A stretch of 64,000 bases of DNA, taken from Nitrospira sp. (lineage in GTDB: Bacteria; Nitrospirota; Nitrospiria; Nitrospirales; Nitrospiraceae). The stretch spans positions 2,956,001-3,020,000 of the forward strand of contig CP126123.1 in the NCBI GenBank assembly GCA_030123605.1. Reading direction: 5' to 3'. A program made the position numbers and the translations under genes. The notes under the pieces are model-generated. The model was not told the DNA's origin, searched no databases, and saw nothing but the letters and a program-made list of their open reading frames with translations. This document shows, piece after piece, positions 44,414 to 53,548 of this stretch. Each line of letters begins with the position of its first letter. Position 1 is the stretch's first letter.

Positions 44414-45571
44414 ATGATGCGGACCGGCAACCAGCGAATGGAGCGGTTGGCTCAATCGGAAATCCGAGCCATGACGCAGGCCTGTGCAAGGGTCAACGGC
44501 ATCAATATGGCTCAAGGGGTCTGTGATACCGCGGTGCCGCCGGTCGTGGCGCAGGGGGCTCAGCGAGCGATCGACCTCGGGGTGAACATCTATACAAGGT
44601 ATGATGGGTTGCCGGAGTTGCGGCAAGCGATCGCCAAGAAGTTGGCCACGGACAATCACCTCACGGTCGATCCCGAGCAGGAGGTGACCGTCAGTGCCGG
44701 CGCAACCGGTTCCTTTCATTGTGCCTGTCTGGCGCTGCTCAACCCCGGCGATGAAGTCATCGTTTTCGAGCCCTACTACGCGTACCACATCAGCGCCCTC
44801 GTGGCAGTCGAGGCGGTGCCGCTGGTGGTGCCCATGCATCCGCCGGATTGGACGTTTTCGCCGGAGGACGTTCGCAACGCCGTGACCGATCGGACCAGGG
44901 CGATCGTCCTCAATACACCGGGCAATCCATCGGGAAAGGTCTTCAGTCGAGAGGAATTGGAATGGATCGCCGACCTCGCCCGACGGCACGACCTGTTTGT
45001 CTTCACCGACGAAATTTACGAATACTTTCTGTTCGACGGGCGCCGCCACATCAGTGTGGCGACGTTGCCGGAGATGGCCGGACGGACCATCACCATCGGC
45101 GGGTATTCGAAAACGTTCAGTATCACCGGCTGGCGCATCGGTTACAGTGCCGCGCAGGCGAAATGGGCGCAGTTGATCGGAGCCATGAACGATCTCTTGT
45201 ATGTCTGCGCCCCGGCGCCGTTGCAATATGGAGTTGCAAAAGGGATCGAGGAATTGCCGCCGTCGTTTTATCGCCAACTCGCCCAGGAGTATCAGGAGAA
45301 GCGGGATCGGTTTTGTCGAGCGCTTTCGCAAGCGGGAATTCCTCCGGCCGTTCCGCAAGGCGCCTACTATGTGCTCGCAGATGTCTCGCGCTTGCCCGGT
45401 GCGACCGGCAAGGACCGCGCGATGTATCTGTTGGAACGCACCGGCGTCGCGGGGGTACCGGGCGAGGCGTTTTTTTCAAGCCGAGCCGGCCACCGCTTCG
45501 TGAGATTCTGCTTTGCCAAGACCGAGGGTGACCTCGCCGAAGCGTGCGAGCGCCTGTCTCGTCTTCCATAA
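44414..45571 (+). CDS. Class I/II pyridoxal-phosphate aminotransferase
   Basis: This 385-residue enzyme transfers amino groups through PLP. It has MAQGVCDTAVPP, YTRYDGLPELRQAIA, the NTPGNPSGKVF block and the PLP lysine in GGYSKTFSITGWRIGY. The pattern is that of the aspartate/aromatic aminotransferase I-gamma and kynurenine aminotransferase-like group, but the substrate cannot be fixed. Two ATG codons in a row (44414, 44417) follow AAGGGG. The gene appears to be monocistronic. Confidence 0.9.
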   Translation: MMRTGNQRMERLAQSEIRAMTQACARVNGINMAQGVCDTAVPPVVAQGAQRAIDLGVNIYTRYDGLPELRQAIAKKLATDNHLTVDPEQEVTVSAGATGSFHCACLALLNPGDEVIVFEPYYAYHISALVAVEAVPLVVPMHPPDWTFSPEDVRNAVTDRTRAIVLNTPGNPSGKVFSREELEWIADLARRHDLFVFTDEIYEYFLFDGRRHISVATLPEMAGRTITIGGYSKTFSITGWRIGYSAAQAKWAQLIGAMNDLLYVCAPAPLQYGVAKGIEELPPSFYRQLAQEYQEKRDRFCRALSQAGIPPAVPQGAYYVLADVSRLPGATGKDRAMYLLERTGVAGVPGEAFFSSRAGHRFVRFCFAKTEGDLAEACERLSRLP

Positions 45572-45763
45572 TAGCGATCCCGCCGATCCACAATTGAAGC
45601 AGCTGTGTCATGGAGGTACGGTCCCGCGACGTGAGCACCTCGACCGTTGGTTGATATGAGCAAAGCGAGCCGGAAGACTTGTGAGAAGCCCGGATGCGTG
45701 TTATGTAACGTGGTCGTGGTGTCGGAGAGGTTGCTGCGTAAGGGTTTATAGAGGAAATACAGC

Positions 45764-46249
45764 ATGAAACATTCCGTTCTGTCCGGGGTCGTGTTCTGCA
45801 CCGCTGTCATGGTTTTGCAAGCTTGTGGGCATGTACCCCTCTCACGCGAGACGTCATCGATCGACTCTGGATCGGCGAAAGACTCTGCGCAGGTCGAGGA
45901 AAGTGCCGTCCTGGCCGGAGAATGGGAATATGAGGAAGACGGGTTGGTCGTTCCTCTGAGGCTGGATCGATTCGGCAACGGTACCTATGAATTCAAAGAC
46001 GGACGATTTCGAACCGACGTCCTTTCGGATCACCACTGGAAGGGGATGTGGGCACAGCGAGAGAATGACCGGGAAGGGGGATTCGAAATCACGCTGTCAT
46101 CCGACTATTCAGAAGGCGAGGGGCGATGGTGGTACACGCGCATCGAACGGGATAGGGCTCCCACCAAGGCCGGCGGTCGGTTTCACGTGATGAAGGTGCA
46201 ATCCACCGTGAACAATCAAAGTCTCCCCGCCGAGCAATCTCCTCAGTAA
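45764..46249 (+). CDS. Hypothetical lipoprotein
   Basis: This 161-residue protein has a lipobox-like VMVLQAC (Cys 21). The mature part is acidic and contains GEWEYEEDGLVVPLRLDRFGNGTYEFKDG-like beta strands (residues about 50-80) and WKGMWAQRENDREGGFEI, suggesting a small beta-barrel or sandwich of the lipocalin-like kind. AGAGGAA precedes the ATG. No known family. Confidence 0.75.
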   Translation: MKHSVLSGVVFCTAVMVLQACGHVPLSRETSSIDSGSAKDSAQVEESAVLAGEWEYEEDGLVVPLRLDRFGNGTYEFKDGRFRTDVLSDHHWKGMWAQRENDREGGFEITLSSDYSEGEGRWWYTRIERDRAPTKAGGRFHVMKVQSTVNNQSLPAEQSPQ

Positions 46250-46252
46250 CCG

Positions 46253-47128
46253 TCACGACCTGTGCCCTTTTCCCGGATCAATCCTTTCATAGAGGGCTGA
46301 GTAGTCGACAGCGCCCAATCCCAGGTCGATCGTGTCTTTGAGCAGAGAGCGGATGCCCTGGAGCCAATCGATCGCCAGGTGCTGTGTCTCCGCCGCCTGG
46401 AGGATCAACTCGACGTCCTTGAGCAGGTGCTGCACGGAAAAATTCGGCTGTTCGTAGTTCCTCTCCAACAATCGCGGCAGTTTCTTGTCGAACGTCGGCG
46501 CGTACAAAGCGCTCTTCCGCAACAGCGCCATAAATGTTTCCACCTCGATGCCCTCGTTGCGTATCAACCTCAGGCTGAGCGCGAAGGCCGTCGTTTCGGC
46601 GGCAATGAGCTGATTCAAGGCGAGTTTCAGCAAAGCGGCCGTTCCGACCGGACCGATCAGGCGCACGTCGGATCCCAAGCAGCGCAGGAACGGTTCCCAT
46701 TCGGCAAAGCGCTCCGTATCCGCACCGACCATGATCAAGAGCGTTCCGGCCCTGGCCTCCGTCATGCTGCCGAGCACCGGCGCCTCTAGGTATCGACCAC
46801 CCAGTTGTTCGATCTCTTGCCGGATCGAACAGCTCTCTGAAGGACCGATCGTGCCCATTTGGATGACGGTGCGCCCCGTGACCACACACCTGGCGGCCTG
46901 GTCGAACAGCAGGGCGCGGATCGCTGCAGCATCCGACAGCAGGAGCAGGACCGCCTTTGCGTGAGATACGGCATCTTCGGCAGTCGGGGCGATTCGGATA
47001 CCAAGTCGGCGCAGAGGGAGGGTTTTCTCCGCAGTACGGTTGTAGGCCGACAGGTTATGGCCTGTGGCATGCAGTCGCTCCGCCACCGCCTGTCCCAACA
47101 ATCCCGTACCCAACAGGGCGACGTCCAT
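46253..47128 (-). CDS. Beta-hydroxyacid dehydrogenase-like NAD(P)-dependent oxidoreductase
   Basis: This 291-residue protein of the 3-hydroxyisobutyrate dehydrogenase/glyoxylate reductase family starts with the Rossmann motif VALLGTGLLGQAVA, then IQMGTIGPSES, the substrate-loop YLEAPVLGSMTEARAGTLLIM (split about residues 113-133), and the catalytic Lys in LLKLALNQLIAAE. It likely reduces a small 3-hydroxy acid or semialdehyde. It is convergent with the lipoprotein gene (3 bp apart) and lies 62 bp downstream of the IMPase-like gene on the same strand. Confidence 0.87.
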   Translation of the reverse strand: MDVALLGTGLLGQAVAERLHATGHNLSAYNRTAEKTLPLRRLGIRIAPTAEDAVSHAKAVLLLLSDAAAIRALLFDQAARCVVTGRTVIQMGTIGPSESCSIRQEIEQLGGRYLEAPVLGSMTEARAGTLLIMVGADTERFAEWEPFLRCLGSDVRLIGPVGTAALLKLALNQLIAAETTAFALSLRLIRNEGIEVETFMALLRKSALYAPTFDKKLPRLLERNYEQPNFSVQHLLKDVELILQAAETQHLAIDWLQGIRSLLKDTIDLGLGAVDYSALYERIDPGKGHRS

Positions 47129-47190
47129 AAGGAACCCTCCGTGGTCTGCGTGAAGAGCATCCTACAGAGAAAATCGAGTGATGAACAGAG

Positions 47191-48009
47191 TCAGTGATGA
47201 GAGGTGTCTATGCCGCTGCCTGCCATGCCGAGCCGGATGAGGCTGGTGCGTAACGGCGAGGCAAGTGTCAAGCCAAGGGCCAGCGTGCCCTGCAGGCGAG
47301 GATCGCGGTGGTTGAAGGAAAAGGGATGGCCTGAGGCGGTCGTCGCGCGCCCGCCGCTTTCTTCGATCAACAGGACTCCGGCGGCGACGTCCCATTCGTT
47401 GCCCCCTTCCAGTGTGAGAGCTGCATCGGCCAGGCCTGCCGCTACCAAGGCGAGAGCATAGGCGATCGATCCGATCGGCCGGCAACAGAGGTACGGCTCG
47501 ATGGTATGAAAGCGGCCGGTTCGGAGTTCCCAGGGGTTGACGAGCGCGAGCGGACGCTTGGTCGGCATGAAGGGAGGGTGAGCGGCCGCCGGGGCATGGT
47601 TGATGCGGACACCTTGGCCGCGGATGGCCGAAAAGAACTCTCCGGTAGCCGGATTGGAGATGACCGCGACGACCGGTATGCCGTTCTCCACCAGGGCCGT
47701 CGACAAGCAAAATTCCGGCAGGCCCCGCACAAACGACCTGGTCCCGTCGATCGGATCGACGATCCAGACACGTTTCTTATTCAGCCGGTCCGCGCTGTCG
47801 GGCGTTTCTTCCGAGAGCCAGCCGTCATCGGGAAATGCCGCCGACAAGCGGTCTCGAAGCATCCGATTGACGGCCAGGTCGACGGATGTGACCGGTGAGC
47901 GATCCTGTTTGGTATGGGTCTCAAACCCGTTGGCCGCCAATCGGAGCGTTTCGCGGCCGGCTTCGGTCATGGCCTCCGACAAGACGGCGAATTCCCGTTC
48001 CATCGACAT
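47191..48009 (-). CDS. Inositol-monophosphatase-family phosphatase
   Basis: This 272-residue Mg2+-dependent phosphatase has the metal-binding set of the family: the acid pair in GWLSEETPD, WIVDPIDGTRSFVRG, and EWDVAAGVLLIEESGG near residue 208. Members hydrolyse inositol phosphates, histidinol phosphate or the nucleotide PAP (CysQ). The sequence resembles the histidinol-phosphatase/IMPase-like group but cannot be assigned more closely. ATG at 48003 is an alternative start. It is divergent from corA. Confidence 0.87.
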   Translation of the reverse strand: MSMEREFAVLSEAMTEAGRETLRLAANGFETHTKQDRSPVTSVDLAVNRMLRDRLSAAFPDDGWLSEETPDSADRLNKKRVWIVDPIDGTRSFVRGLPEFCLSTALVENGIPVVAVISNPATGEFFSAIRGQGVRINHAPAAAHPPFMPTKRPLALVNPWELRTGRFHTIEPYLCCRPIGSIAYALALVAAGLADAALTLEGGNEWDVAAGVLLIEESGGRATTASGHPFSFNHRDPRLQGTLALGLTLASPLRTSLIRLGMAGSGIDTSHH

Positions 48010-48149
48010 GCAGGCTCCAAGACAAAAAAGACAGCACGAGCACCATTTATTCTACCGTATCAGGTCTTGGTTGAGGAACAAAGCGAAGAATCGGTCGGGT
48101 GGCGCGAACCTCTTGACCCCTGTCGAGGTTCCGCGTACAAGCTGGAGCC

Positions 48150-49211
48150 ATGATGAAGTTGGTGCATAAACGTTCCCGCAAGGCGGGGTTGCCGCCAGGT
48201 ACGTTGGTCCATATCGGCGAAAAAAAATCGGAGTCGGTCCAGATCACGGTGTATGAATACGGCGAAGGGCAGTTCCAAGAGAGAACCGTGGCCAAGCCGG
48301 ACGAGGTGATCACGACGGGGGAGCCGACTGTTCGATGGGTGGACGTCGGCGGTATCCACAAGATGGAGGTGTTGGAAGCCTTCGGGAAAATGTTCGGGCT
48401 CCATCCGCTGCTCTTGGAAGATCTCGCGAATACCGACCAACGTCCGAAACTCGACGACTACGGAACCTATGGCTATGTGGTGCTCAAGATGTTGTACGAG
48501 GGGCAAAATCAGGGAGATATCACGGTCGAGCAAGTCAGCCTGGTCTTCGGAGAAAATTTTCTCCTGTCCTTTCAGGAGAACGGCGGAGATGTGTTCAAGG
48601 GGGTGAAGGAGCGGCTGCGGAACGGGAAAGGGCGTCTACGCCACGCGGGGGCGGATTATCTGTTGTATGCGTTGATGGATTCCATCGTCGATCGTTATTT
48701 CGTCGTCATGGAAACGTTGGGAGAAAAGATCGAGGCGTTGCAAGACCTCTGCGTCACCAATCCCGACCCGGAAACGCTGCGGGAAATTCATGCCCTCAAA
48801 CGGCAGCTCCTCTTTTTGCGTCGCTCGGTCTGGCCGCTGCGTGATGTGATGAACAATCTCTCACGGTCGGACGGTCAATTTTTGCAGGGGTCCACGAAGG
48901 TCTTTTTCCGTGATGTCTACGACCACATCATCCAGATCGGCGATACCATCGAGACCTTGCGGGAAATGGTCTCCTCGATGATGGAGGTGTATTTGTCCAG
49001 CGTGAACAACCGCTTGAATGCCGTCATGAAAGTGCTGACGATCATCACGACGATTTTCATGCCGCTCAGCTTCATCGCCAGCATCTATGGTATGAATTTC
49101 GAGCACATGCCGGAATTGAAATCCACGTGGGGGTACCCGATCGTGCTCGGCGTGATGGCCGCGACCGGAGGAGGGATGCTCTACTTCTTCAAACAGAAGA
49201 AGTGGCTGTAA
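48150..49211 (+). CDS. corA: CorA-type magnesium/cobalt transporter
   Basis: This 353-residue protein is a pentameric divalent-cation channel. It has a large N-terminal cytoplasmic domain, a long helix (about residues 180-270) and two C-terminal membrane helices with the signature YGMNFEHMPE between them and a basic end FFKQKKWL. The length matches long CorA forms. Two start codons (48150, 48153) are in tandem; the second is better spaced from GGAG. Confidence 0.93.
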   Translation: MMKLVHKRSRKAGLPPGTLVHIGEKKSESVQITVYEYGEGQFQERTVAKPDEVITTGEPTVRWVDVGGIHKMEVLEAFGKMFGLHPLLLEDLANTDQRPKLDDYGTYGYVVLKMLYEGQNQGDITVEQVSLVFGENFLLSFQENGGDVFKGVKERLRNGKGRLRHAGADYLLYALMDSIVDRYFVVMETLGEKIEALQDLCVTNPDPETLREIHALKRQLLFLRRSVWPLRDVMNNLSRSDGQFLQGSTKVFFRDVYDHIIQIGDTIETLREMVSSMMEVYLSSVNNRLNAVMKVLTIITTIFMPLSFIASIYGMNFEHMPELKSTWGYPIVLGVMAATGGGMLYFFKQKKWL

Positions 49212-49232
49212 GAAACTGGCGAAACGGCGCGG

Positions 49233-49622
49233 TCAGTCCAGGACCTCGACGCGATCGACAAAATAGGTCGTCTCGCCGAAGCAGGTCGTGGGCATGTGGC
49301 GGAACTCTTTGTAATGGAGGACCACGCGTTTTCCCATTTGGCCGTCGAGTTTTTTCCCCACGGTCTCATCCCACACGCTGAAATTCCACAAGAGCGGAAC
49401 GATGCCCGGCACCGTCGTCATGGCGATCTCGCCTTCCTGAGTTTTACAGACCCAGCCCTTGCGGGAAAATTTCTGGAGATACCCCACGCGCTCCCCGTCG
49501 GAATAGCTCCAGTTGAAGACGATCAAGAGGTAGGCGGCGCCGCCGAAAAAGAGCAACGTGAACAGGAGTTTCGGCCTCCATAACCAGGCCACTGGGAACA
49601 GGATGGTTTCCCACCATGTCAT
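49233..49622 (-). CDS. Small membrane-anchored protein, function unknown
   Basis: This 129-residue protein has one N-terminal membrane helix (LLFTLLFFGGAAYLLIVF, about 19-36) and a soluble domain beginning GERVGYLQKFSRKGWVCKTQEGE with a later FSVWDE and GKRVVLHYKEFRHMP. Close relatives are often mislabelled as 6-phosphogluconate dehydrogenase, but no dehydrogenase motif is present. It begins 14 bp after leuD and may be the third gene of that operon. It is convergent with corA. Confidence 0.75.
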   Translation of the reverse strand: MTWWETILFPVAWLWRPKLLFTLLFFGGAAYLLIVFNWSYSDGERVGYLQKFSRKGWVCKTQEGEIAMTTVPGIVPLLWNFSVWDETVGKKLDGQMGKRVVLHYKEFRHMPTTCFGETTYFVDRVEVLD

Positions 49623-49636
49623 AGAGCTCCTCTCGG

Positions 49637-50257
49637 TTAGGGCACATCCTGAAAGAGCCAGGGGGCTTGCCGGCGCCGCCTCTGTTCATAGTCCTCGATC
49701 TGTCCGGCCTGCTGCAGGGTGAGGCCGATCGCGTCCAGCCCACGATAGAGACAATCCTTGCGAAACGGATCGATCTCGAAACGGTAGGCGGTTCCATCCG
49801 GCGTGGTTACGCGCTGGGCGGCGAGGTCCACCGTGAGTCGATACCCTTCCTGAGCCGCCACCGCGTCGAACAACGATTGGATCTCAGGTCCCTTCAACAC
49901 CACGGGCAACATGCCGTTCTGAAAACAGTTGTTGTAAAAAATGTCCGCGAAGCTGGGGGCGAGCACAGAGCGGAATCCCTGATCCAGGAGGGCCCAGGGG
50001 GCATGTTCACGCGATGACCCGCAGCCGAAGTTATCCCGCGCCAGGAGCACGGTGGCCTGCTGATAACGGGGTTGATTCAAGAAGAAGGCGGGGTCCGGCG
50101 ATCCGTCCTTCCGGCGACGCCAATCGTAAAACAGTCCCTCCCGCAGACCGGTTCGTTTGATCGTTTTCAAGAATTGCTTCGGAATGATCTGATCCGTATC
50201 GACATTGACCCGGTCCAGCGGAGCGACCAGGCCTGTGAGGGTCGTGAAGGGTTGCAT
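49637..50257 (-). CDS. leuD: 3-isopropylmalate dehydratase small subunit LeuD
   Basis: This 206-residue subunit pairs with LeuC to isomerise 2- to 3-isopropylmalate in leucine synthesis. It has [42 protein letters not shown] and [18 protein letters not shown], all diagnostic of bacterial LeuD. The length is normal. It follows leuC by 76 bp on the same strand. Confidence 0.95.
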   Translation of the reverse strand: MQPFTTLTGLVAPLDRVNVDTDQIIPKQFLKTIKRTGLREGLFYDWRRRKDGSPDPAFFLNQPRYQQATVLLARDNFGCGSSREHAPWALLDQGFRSVLAPSFADIFYNNCFQNGMLPVVLKGPEIQSLFDAVAAQEGYRLTVDLAAQRVTTPDGTAYRFEIDPFRKDCLYRGLDAIGLTLQQAGQIEDYEQRRRRQAPWLFQDVP

Positions 50258-50333
50258 AGTTAAGTCACCATTGATTCATTGAGTCATGTGATGAGCGTTG
50301 ATGATGGAACGACACCGAGTCGGTCGGCAAGGG

Positions 50334-51737
50334 TTAGCTCCACCGGCGGATATCGACGAAATGCCCTTCGATGGCGGCCGCCACGGCCATCACCGGAGAA
50401 ACCAGATGGGTCCGTCCACCGGCTCCTTGGCGCCCTTCGAAGTTCCGGTTGCTGGTGGAGGCGCAACGTTCGCCCGGTTTCAGCACATCGGCGTTCATCG
50501 CCAGGCACATGCTGCAACCCGCTTCCCGCCATTCGAATCCCGACTCCTTGAAGATGCGATCGAGGCCCTCCTGTTCCGCCTGTTGTTTTACCAGACCGGA
50601 ACCGGGGACGACCATCGCATGCACGGTACCGGCGACCTTCTTGCCCTTGGCGAAGGAGGCCGCGAGGCGAAGGTCTTCGATCCGTGAATTGGTGCAGGAT
50701 CCGATGAACACCTTGTCGATCTTGATATCGCTGATCGGCATCCCCGGTTTCAGCGCCATGTATTCGAGGGCGTGCTCGGTGGCCTGGCGGAGCTTCTCAT
50801 CGTCCATGGTCCGAGGATCCGGAACGGTCCCATCCACACCGGTGACCATGCCGGGGCTGGTGCCCCAGGTGACTTGCGGGGCGATCGTTTCGGCCTGCAG
50901 CTCGACGACGGCATCGTATCGCGCGCCCGGATCGGTGGTGAGTTGACGCCAGGCCGTCACGGCCTGATCCCAGAGAGTGCCCGTCGGAGCCATCGGGCGT
51001 CCTTTGATGTAGACGAAGGTGATGTCGTCCGGCGCGATCATGCCGGCGCGGGCCCCGCCTTCGATCGACATGTTGCAGAGCGTCATGCGGCCTTCCATGC
51101 TGAGCGCGCGGATGGTGGAGCCGGTATATTCGACTACATAACCAGTTCCACCTGCCGTGCCGATTTTTCCGATGATGGCCAGGATCACGTCCTTTGCCGA
51201 ACAGCGGGGGGACAGCTGCCCGTCCACACGGATCTCCATGGTCTTTGGGCGTTTCTGGACCAGGCATTGCGTCGCCAGGACATGTTCGACTTCGCTCGTG
51301 CCGATTCCGAACGCGAGCGCGCCGAAGGCGCCATGGGTCGAGGTATGCGAATCGCCGCAGACGATCGTCATGCCGGGTAGGGTGAAGCCCTGTTCCGGAC
51401 CGATGACATGCACGATGCCCTGCCGGATGTCGTTCATGCCGAAGAGCGTGATACCGAACGAGGCACAATTGTCTTCCAACGTTTGAATTTGTTTGGCGCT
51501 GATCGGGTCGGCGATCGCGAGGCGGCGGTCCGTCGTCGGCACGTTATGGTCCGGGACCGCCAGTGCGGCGCCTGGCCGGCGCGGGGTTCGCCCCGCCGTT
51601 TTCAACCCTTCGAAGGCTTGCGGGGACGTCACTTCGTGCACCAGATGGCGATCGATGTAGAGCAATGTGGTGCCGTCCGGCTCGGCCCGCACCACGTGGT
51701 CGTCCCAGATTTTCTCGAACAATGTTTTGGCAGCCAT
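50334..51737 (-). CDS. leuC: 3-isopropylmalate dehydratase large subunit LeuC
   Basis: This 467-residue aconitase-family subunit binds the [4Fe-4S] cluster. It has [21 protein letters not shown], the first cluster Cys in [14 protein letters not shown], and the CxxC pair in [12 protein letters not shown], plus the family end block [25 protein letters not shown] lies 7 nt before the ATG at 51737. A strong promoter and a palindrome lie upstream, so leucine- or regulator-responsive control is likely. leuD follows. Confidence 0.96.
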   Translation of the reverse strand: MAAKTLFEKIWDDHVVRAEPDGTTLLYIDRHLVHEVTSPQAFEGLKTAGRTPRRPGAALAVPDHNVPTTDRRLAIADPISAKQIQTLEDNCASFGITLFGMNDIRQGIVHVIGPEQGFTLPGMTIVCGDSHTSTHGAFGALAFGIGTSEVEHVLATQCLVQKRPKTMEIRVDGQLSPRCSAKDVILAIIGKIGTAGGTGYVVEYTGSTIRALSMEGRMTLCNMSIEGGARAGMIAPDDITFVYIKGRPMAPTGTLWDQAVTAWRQLTTDPGARYDAVVELQAETIAPQVTWGTSPGMVTGVDGTVPDPRTMDDEKLRQATEHALEYMALKPGMPISDIKIDKVFIGSCTNSRIEDLRLAASFAKGKKVAGTVHAMVVPGSGLVKQQAEQEGLDRIFKESGFEWREAGCSMCLAMNADVLKPGERCASTSNRNFEGRQGAGGRTHLVSPVMAVAAAIEGHFVDIRRWS

Positions 51738-51778
51738 GGTCAGACTCCTTGTAGGTCCGCCCCTTCAGATTGATGGAA

Positions 51779-51794
51779 GGCGCGATGACGCGCC
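51779..51794 (-). promoter_or_regulatory. Operator-like palindrome at the leuC transcription start
   Basis: GGCGCG-ATGA-CGCGCC is a perfect 6-bp inverted repeat located just downstream of the leuC -10 box, so it covers the expected transcription start. A repressor bound there would block initiation; a short hairpin at the RNA 5' end is an alternative role. Confidence 0.45.
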
Positions 51795-51796
51795 CC

Positions 51797-51827
51797 ATTA
51801 TATATGCGAGCAGGCCTGTCGCATCAA
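51797..51827 (-). promoter_or_regulatory. leuC promoter
   Basis: On the minus strand TTGATG (51827-51822), a 19-bp spacer and a perfect TATAAT (51802-51797) lie about 60 nt upstream of the leuC start. The spacer is 1-2 bp longer than ideal. CCCCTTCAGATT occurs on both sides of this region (near 51760 and 51850) as a direct repeat. Confidence 0.5.
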
Positions 51828-51888
51828 GGGCAAAGGGCGCGCGACATCACCCCTTCAGATTTTCCAACCGCCGACCGATAGAGGGCCC

Positions 51889-52122
51889 ATGGAACAGGAA
51901 CGAGACGGCGCCGAACAGATCACGATTCCCCGCTGGACCATCAAGCGCGATCCCAGGGCGCTGGGCTGTTCCATCTGCGGATCGGCCATCGTGAAAATTA
52001 CGGCGGAATGGCGGCAGGTGTCCTTCTGCATCTGTCGGCTGATCGAATACCGTGTGTTGCCGCGAACCCCCAAAGCCCTACCCCCGCCATCCTCGACTGC
52101 AGACGTACGGAAAGATCCCTAA
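51889..52122 (+). CDS. Small Cys-rich protein
   Basis: This 77-residue frame starts with an ATG close behind GAGGG and contains IPRWTIKRDPRALGCSICG and VSFCICRLIEY; four Cys (CxxC and CxC) could hold a zinc ion. The tail is Pro/Thr-rich. It is divergent from leuC and could be regulated from the same region. Codon use looks coding, but the ribosome site is too close for certainty. Confidence 0.5.
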   Translation: MEQERDGAEQITIPRWTIKRDPRALGCSICGSAIVKITAEWRQVSFCICRLIEYRVLPRTPKALPPPSSTADVRKDP

Positions 52123-52217
52123 TCTCACCGCGTTCCTGACAACGGACGATCCTCTGCTAGGCTTGTCATAACACATCGGGCAGGCTCCGGTTGAACCGCC
52201 CTGACAGGGAGGATCGT

Positions 52218-52769
52218 ATGACACGTTGGATATGGATGCTCATCGTGGTCGGATCGGCATGCCTGACGGCCTGGTGCCCTGTTGAGGCAAAGGATCGTCC
52301 GGTCGCCAAGTCGCTGACGAGAACCGGGCCGATCGCTCAAGATGGTCCGACAAGGAGCTGTGCCGGGACCGATCTGTTCGGAAATTGGCAACTGGTGACA
52401 TTCGACTCTTCCTACCGATTCCGAAACCAACAGGCCCCCTATCTGTTCCCCCATCAAGTCTTTCAGTATTCCCCGCAGGGCGGTATCAAATCGGCCCATT
52501 CGCTCCGACCTATCCTCAACAGGCCGGATCAGGTGTTTGATTCCGTCCCGTCCGACATGACCTATCGGGTCGAGCAGGGAGGACTCGTGGTCGTCAAGGC
52601 GAACGGCCGGGACAAGGCTGTCGAAACCTGGGTCTGCAGGGTCGTGACGCAAGACCATGAGGAACCGGGACGCGGGACATCCATGCAACGCGGCGATCTG
52701 GTGATGACATTGTTGGGAAGCGGCGGGCAGGCGCTGTTCGTCCGTCATTTGCGGAAAGCCGCAGCGTAA
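52218..52769 (+). CDS. Exported hypothetical protein (lipocalin-like)
   Basis: This 183-residue protein has a signal peptide (WMLIVVGSACLTAWCPVEA, cut near 25). The mature start SCAGTDLFGNWQLVTFDSSYRF resembles the GxW strand of lipocalins, and the rest looks beta-rich (LFPHQVFQYSPQGGIKS; VEQGGLVVVKANGRD). A function cannot be assigned. GGAGG sits 5 nt before the ATG. Two Cys in the mature part (SCAG, WVCRV) could form a disulfide. Confidence 0.75.
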   Translation: MTRWIWMLIVVGSACLTAWCPVEAKDRPVAKSLTRTGPIAQDGPTRSCAGTDLFGNWQLVTFDSSYRFRNQQAPYLFPHQVFQYSPQGGIKSAHSLRPILNRPDQVFDSVPSDMTYRVEQGGLVVVKANGRDKAVETWVCRVVTQDHEEPGRGTSMQRGDLVMTLLGSGGQALFVRHLRKAAA

Positions 52770-52828
52770 CCGGTTGCGTTGGTATCGGCAGGCATGGTAC
52801 CACCGGCAGGCGCGCGGATGAGGGTGCG

Positions 52829-53302
52829 ATGGACGATCCGGATCAGGTGTGGAATCGGCCGTCGGTCGTTGAGTGGTCTCAGCGGTTGTTGGACAGCTAC
52901 CGCCATTGGGTCGGACGAGACCTGCTTCAACGGTCCGGAGGGCCGGAAGACCAGGCTCACGCCCTGTATATGGTTCCCTTCGTCGTCGTCTCGCACGGTA
53001 CGGAGGAAGATCCGATTCTGAATTATGGCTCGCACCTCGCGCTCAATCTGTGGGAGATGACGTGGGAGGAGCTGCTGCGCATGCCCTCCCGGCTGACGGC
53101 GGAAGTCGTCAACCGCGCCGAACGGGAATGGATGCTCGAACAGGCCCGCACCAGAGGGTATGTGGAAAACTATCGGGGCGTCAGGATTTCCAATCGAGGC
53201 CGGCGGTTCCTCGTCGAACAGGCGATCGTGTGGAATGTGATCGATAAGACGGGGCGTCGTCTGGGCCAAGCCGCGACCTTTTCACACTGGACCTTCCTCT
53301 AG
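52829..53302 (+). CDS. MEKHLA-domain protein
   Basis: This 157-residue soluble protein consists of a MEKHLA domain, a PAS-like fold: LLDSYRHWVGRDLL, HGTEEDPILNYGSHLALNLWEMTWEEL (split about residues 56-82), and YRGVRISNRGRRFLVEQAIVWNVID. PAS-like domains sense light, redox or ligands; single-domain MEKHLA proteins have no defined job. It overlaps the convergent DUF1653 gene by 21 bp. Confidence 0.86.
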   Translation: MDDPDQVWNRPSVVEWSQRLLDSYRHWVGRDLLQRSGGPEDQAHALYMVPFVVVSHGTEEDPILNYGSHLALNLWEMTWEELLRMPSRLTAEVVNRAEREWMLEQARTRGYVENYRGVRISNRGRRFLVEQAIVWNVIDKTGRRLGQAATFSHWTFL

Positions 53303-53500
53303 CCGCTGAAACCGGGGTACCATGGCCCCGCCGACCGATACCGATTCGAGGAACATGCCCATCGGTCTGATCCAGAGGCCGCCTTCTCCGTAGAGCTGAC
53401 GGTAGACGACGTACTCTTCCTCGGTCTCCGAGTGTCGAGCCACCCCGAGCACCTCATAGGTCTTCCCCTTGTAGTGGCGATAGCGACCTGGTTTGATCAT
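53282..53500 (-). CDS. DUF1653 protein
   Basis: This 72-residue protein matches DUF1653 end to end: KPGRYRHYKGKTYEVLGVARHSETEEE split over residues 3-29, then VVYRQLYGEGGLWIRPMGMF. The SH3-like fold is of unknown function. Its end overlaps the MEKHLA gene and its start is divergent from the disulfide reductase gene. Confidence 0.88.
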   Translation of the reverse strand: MIKPGRYRHYKGKTYEVLGVARHSETEEEYVVYRQLYGEGGLWIRPMGMFLESVSVGGAMVPRFQRLEEGPV

Positions 53501-53548
53501 GGTGTATCCTATGATGCGTTTGTCCGCGCGCAGTCTATCGGACCCTGC

